The position numbers and the translations under genes were made by a program. DNA of 64,000 nt from Cristatella mucedo (lineage: Eukaryota > Bryozoa > Phylactolaemata > Cristatellidae). The stretch lies in assembly GCA_009760855.2 (NCBI GenBank), contig WPIO01000005.1, forward strand, positions 4,262,001 to 4,326,000, written 5' to 3'. Below the pieces are notes generated by a model. It was not told where the DNA came from. It saw only the letters and a list, made by a program, of their open reading frames with translations, and ran no database searches. Below are positions 63,150 to 64,000 of the stretch, one piece after another (within the stretch, counting starts at the first letter, position 1; each line of letters starts with the position of its first letter).

Positions 63150-64000
63150 AAATAGACAACAAGTCCTTTGGACCCTATTCCCACTGTCCTGCTCCTACGT
63201 TGCATTGATCTGCTGCTGCCATGTATAACTAACATCATTAATATGTCATTAGCCTCAGGTCATGTCCCAGCACCTTTCAAAAAAGCTGTAGTCATGCCAC
63301 TTCTCAAGAAAGTGACACTAGACCAAGAGAACTTAAGCAACTACCACCCATTCTCCCGTCTACCATTCCTATCAAAGACACTGAAACGGGTCGTGGCGGA
63401 TCAGCTGAACTCATATATTAAAACTTCAAACCATGCTAGTAAGTTCCAAATCTGGCTTTAGAGCTAATCACTCCATAGAATCAGCATTGCTTAGGGTGTA
63501 CAACGACTAACTTAGGAATGCAGACATGGGTAGCATCTCTGCTTGTTTTGCTCGATCTTTCTGCAGCTTTTGATACTATCGATCACCAAGTTCTTCTAGA
63601 GCACCTCTCATCTCGCCTGGGCATCATTGGTACTGCTCTGCAATGGTACAGGTCTTATCTCAGTGGAAGACTCCACAGAGTATTGACGTGAATGGACAAA
63701 GATCATCCGAGGTACCTCGGAAATTTAGTGTACCTCAGGGCTCCGTGCTAGGTCCGGTTCTTTTCATGGTTTATACTCTCCCTCTTGCTGATGTGATTGC
63801 CAAGCACAATAGAGGCTTTCACTTCTATGCGGATGGCACTCAGTTGTACCTTTGCTTTGATCCCTCACAGCCTTCGAGTACCTCAAATTCTCTCACCTCC
63901 CTTGCTGCATGTATTGATGACATTTGCACATGGATGGCAGCACATTTTCTAAAACTAAACAATGATAAAACTAACTTACTAGTTATGGGCAAACCCTGTG
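63150..64000 (+). mobile_element. L2-like LINE (lineage A) RT fragment, runs off window
   Basis: Frame 63168-63461 encodes MDPIPTVLLLRCIDLLLPCI, FKKAVVMPLLKKVTLDQENL and RLPFLSKTLKRVVADQLNSY. Then come [20 protein letters not shown] and, in shifted frames, a palm box that reads YADG instead of YADD (63826-63837), so the second catalytic Asp is lost. The last 50 bases match 23523-23572, showing that it continues as the same family. Confidence 0.85.

Overview
The window is AT-rich, intron-rich animal DNA. It has long introns, GT-AG splice sites, microsatellites and many decayed LINEs and SINEs. The protein-coding content is essentially one gene on the minus strand: an orthologue of NIPBL (Nipped-B/Scc2), the cohesin-loading HEAT-repeat protein. 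I placed 34 consecutive exons between 62657 and 6462. They join to 5,001 nt in one uninterrupted frame (1,666 residues plus stop), and every intron phase agrees. The 5' part of the gene, which encodes the MAU2-binding N-terminus, lies beyond the right edge. The stop codon and a likely 3' UTR with one AATAAA lie near 6.0-6.5 kb. The organism is a metazoan. The LINE types and the divergence from vertebrate NIPBL suggest an invertebrate, but I cannot name the phylum.

Layout: 1-6.0 kb is intergenic DNA downstream of the gene, holding L2-like LINE fragments, one tRNA-derived SINE, and CA and TA microsatellites. 6.0-17.1 kb holds the C-terminal exons 34-23 and includes a short hAT-type MITE with a target-site duplication. 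17.1-32.1 kb is two very large introns around exons 22 and 21, packed with LINE copies. 32.1-48.6 kb holds exons 20-7 (most HEAT repeats) with more LINEs, SINEs and a foldback MITE. 48.6-62.7 kb holds exons 6-1 in long introns with a near full-length LINE, a nested SINE and an unusual 0.83 kb inverted-repeat element. 62.7-64 kb is another LINE copy running off the window.

The interspersed repeats resolve by eye into at least three L2-like LINE lineages. Lineage A has ATT-repeat tails, lineage B has ACATT-repeat tails, and lineage C has a longer 5' region with endonuclease remnants. There are two tRNA-derived SINE families; one of them ends in an L2-like tail, so the L2 machinery probably moved it. 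No LINE copy looks intact.

The most unusual item is the TIR element at 51784-52612. It carries a single-exon frame, split by one stop, that ends in an AT-hook-like motif and a PCNA-interacting (PIP-box-like) motif. No prokaryotic features, CRISPR arrays, rRNA genes or convincing functional tRNA genes were seen.
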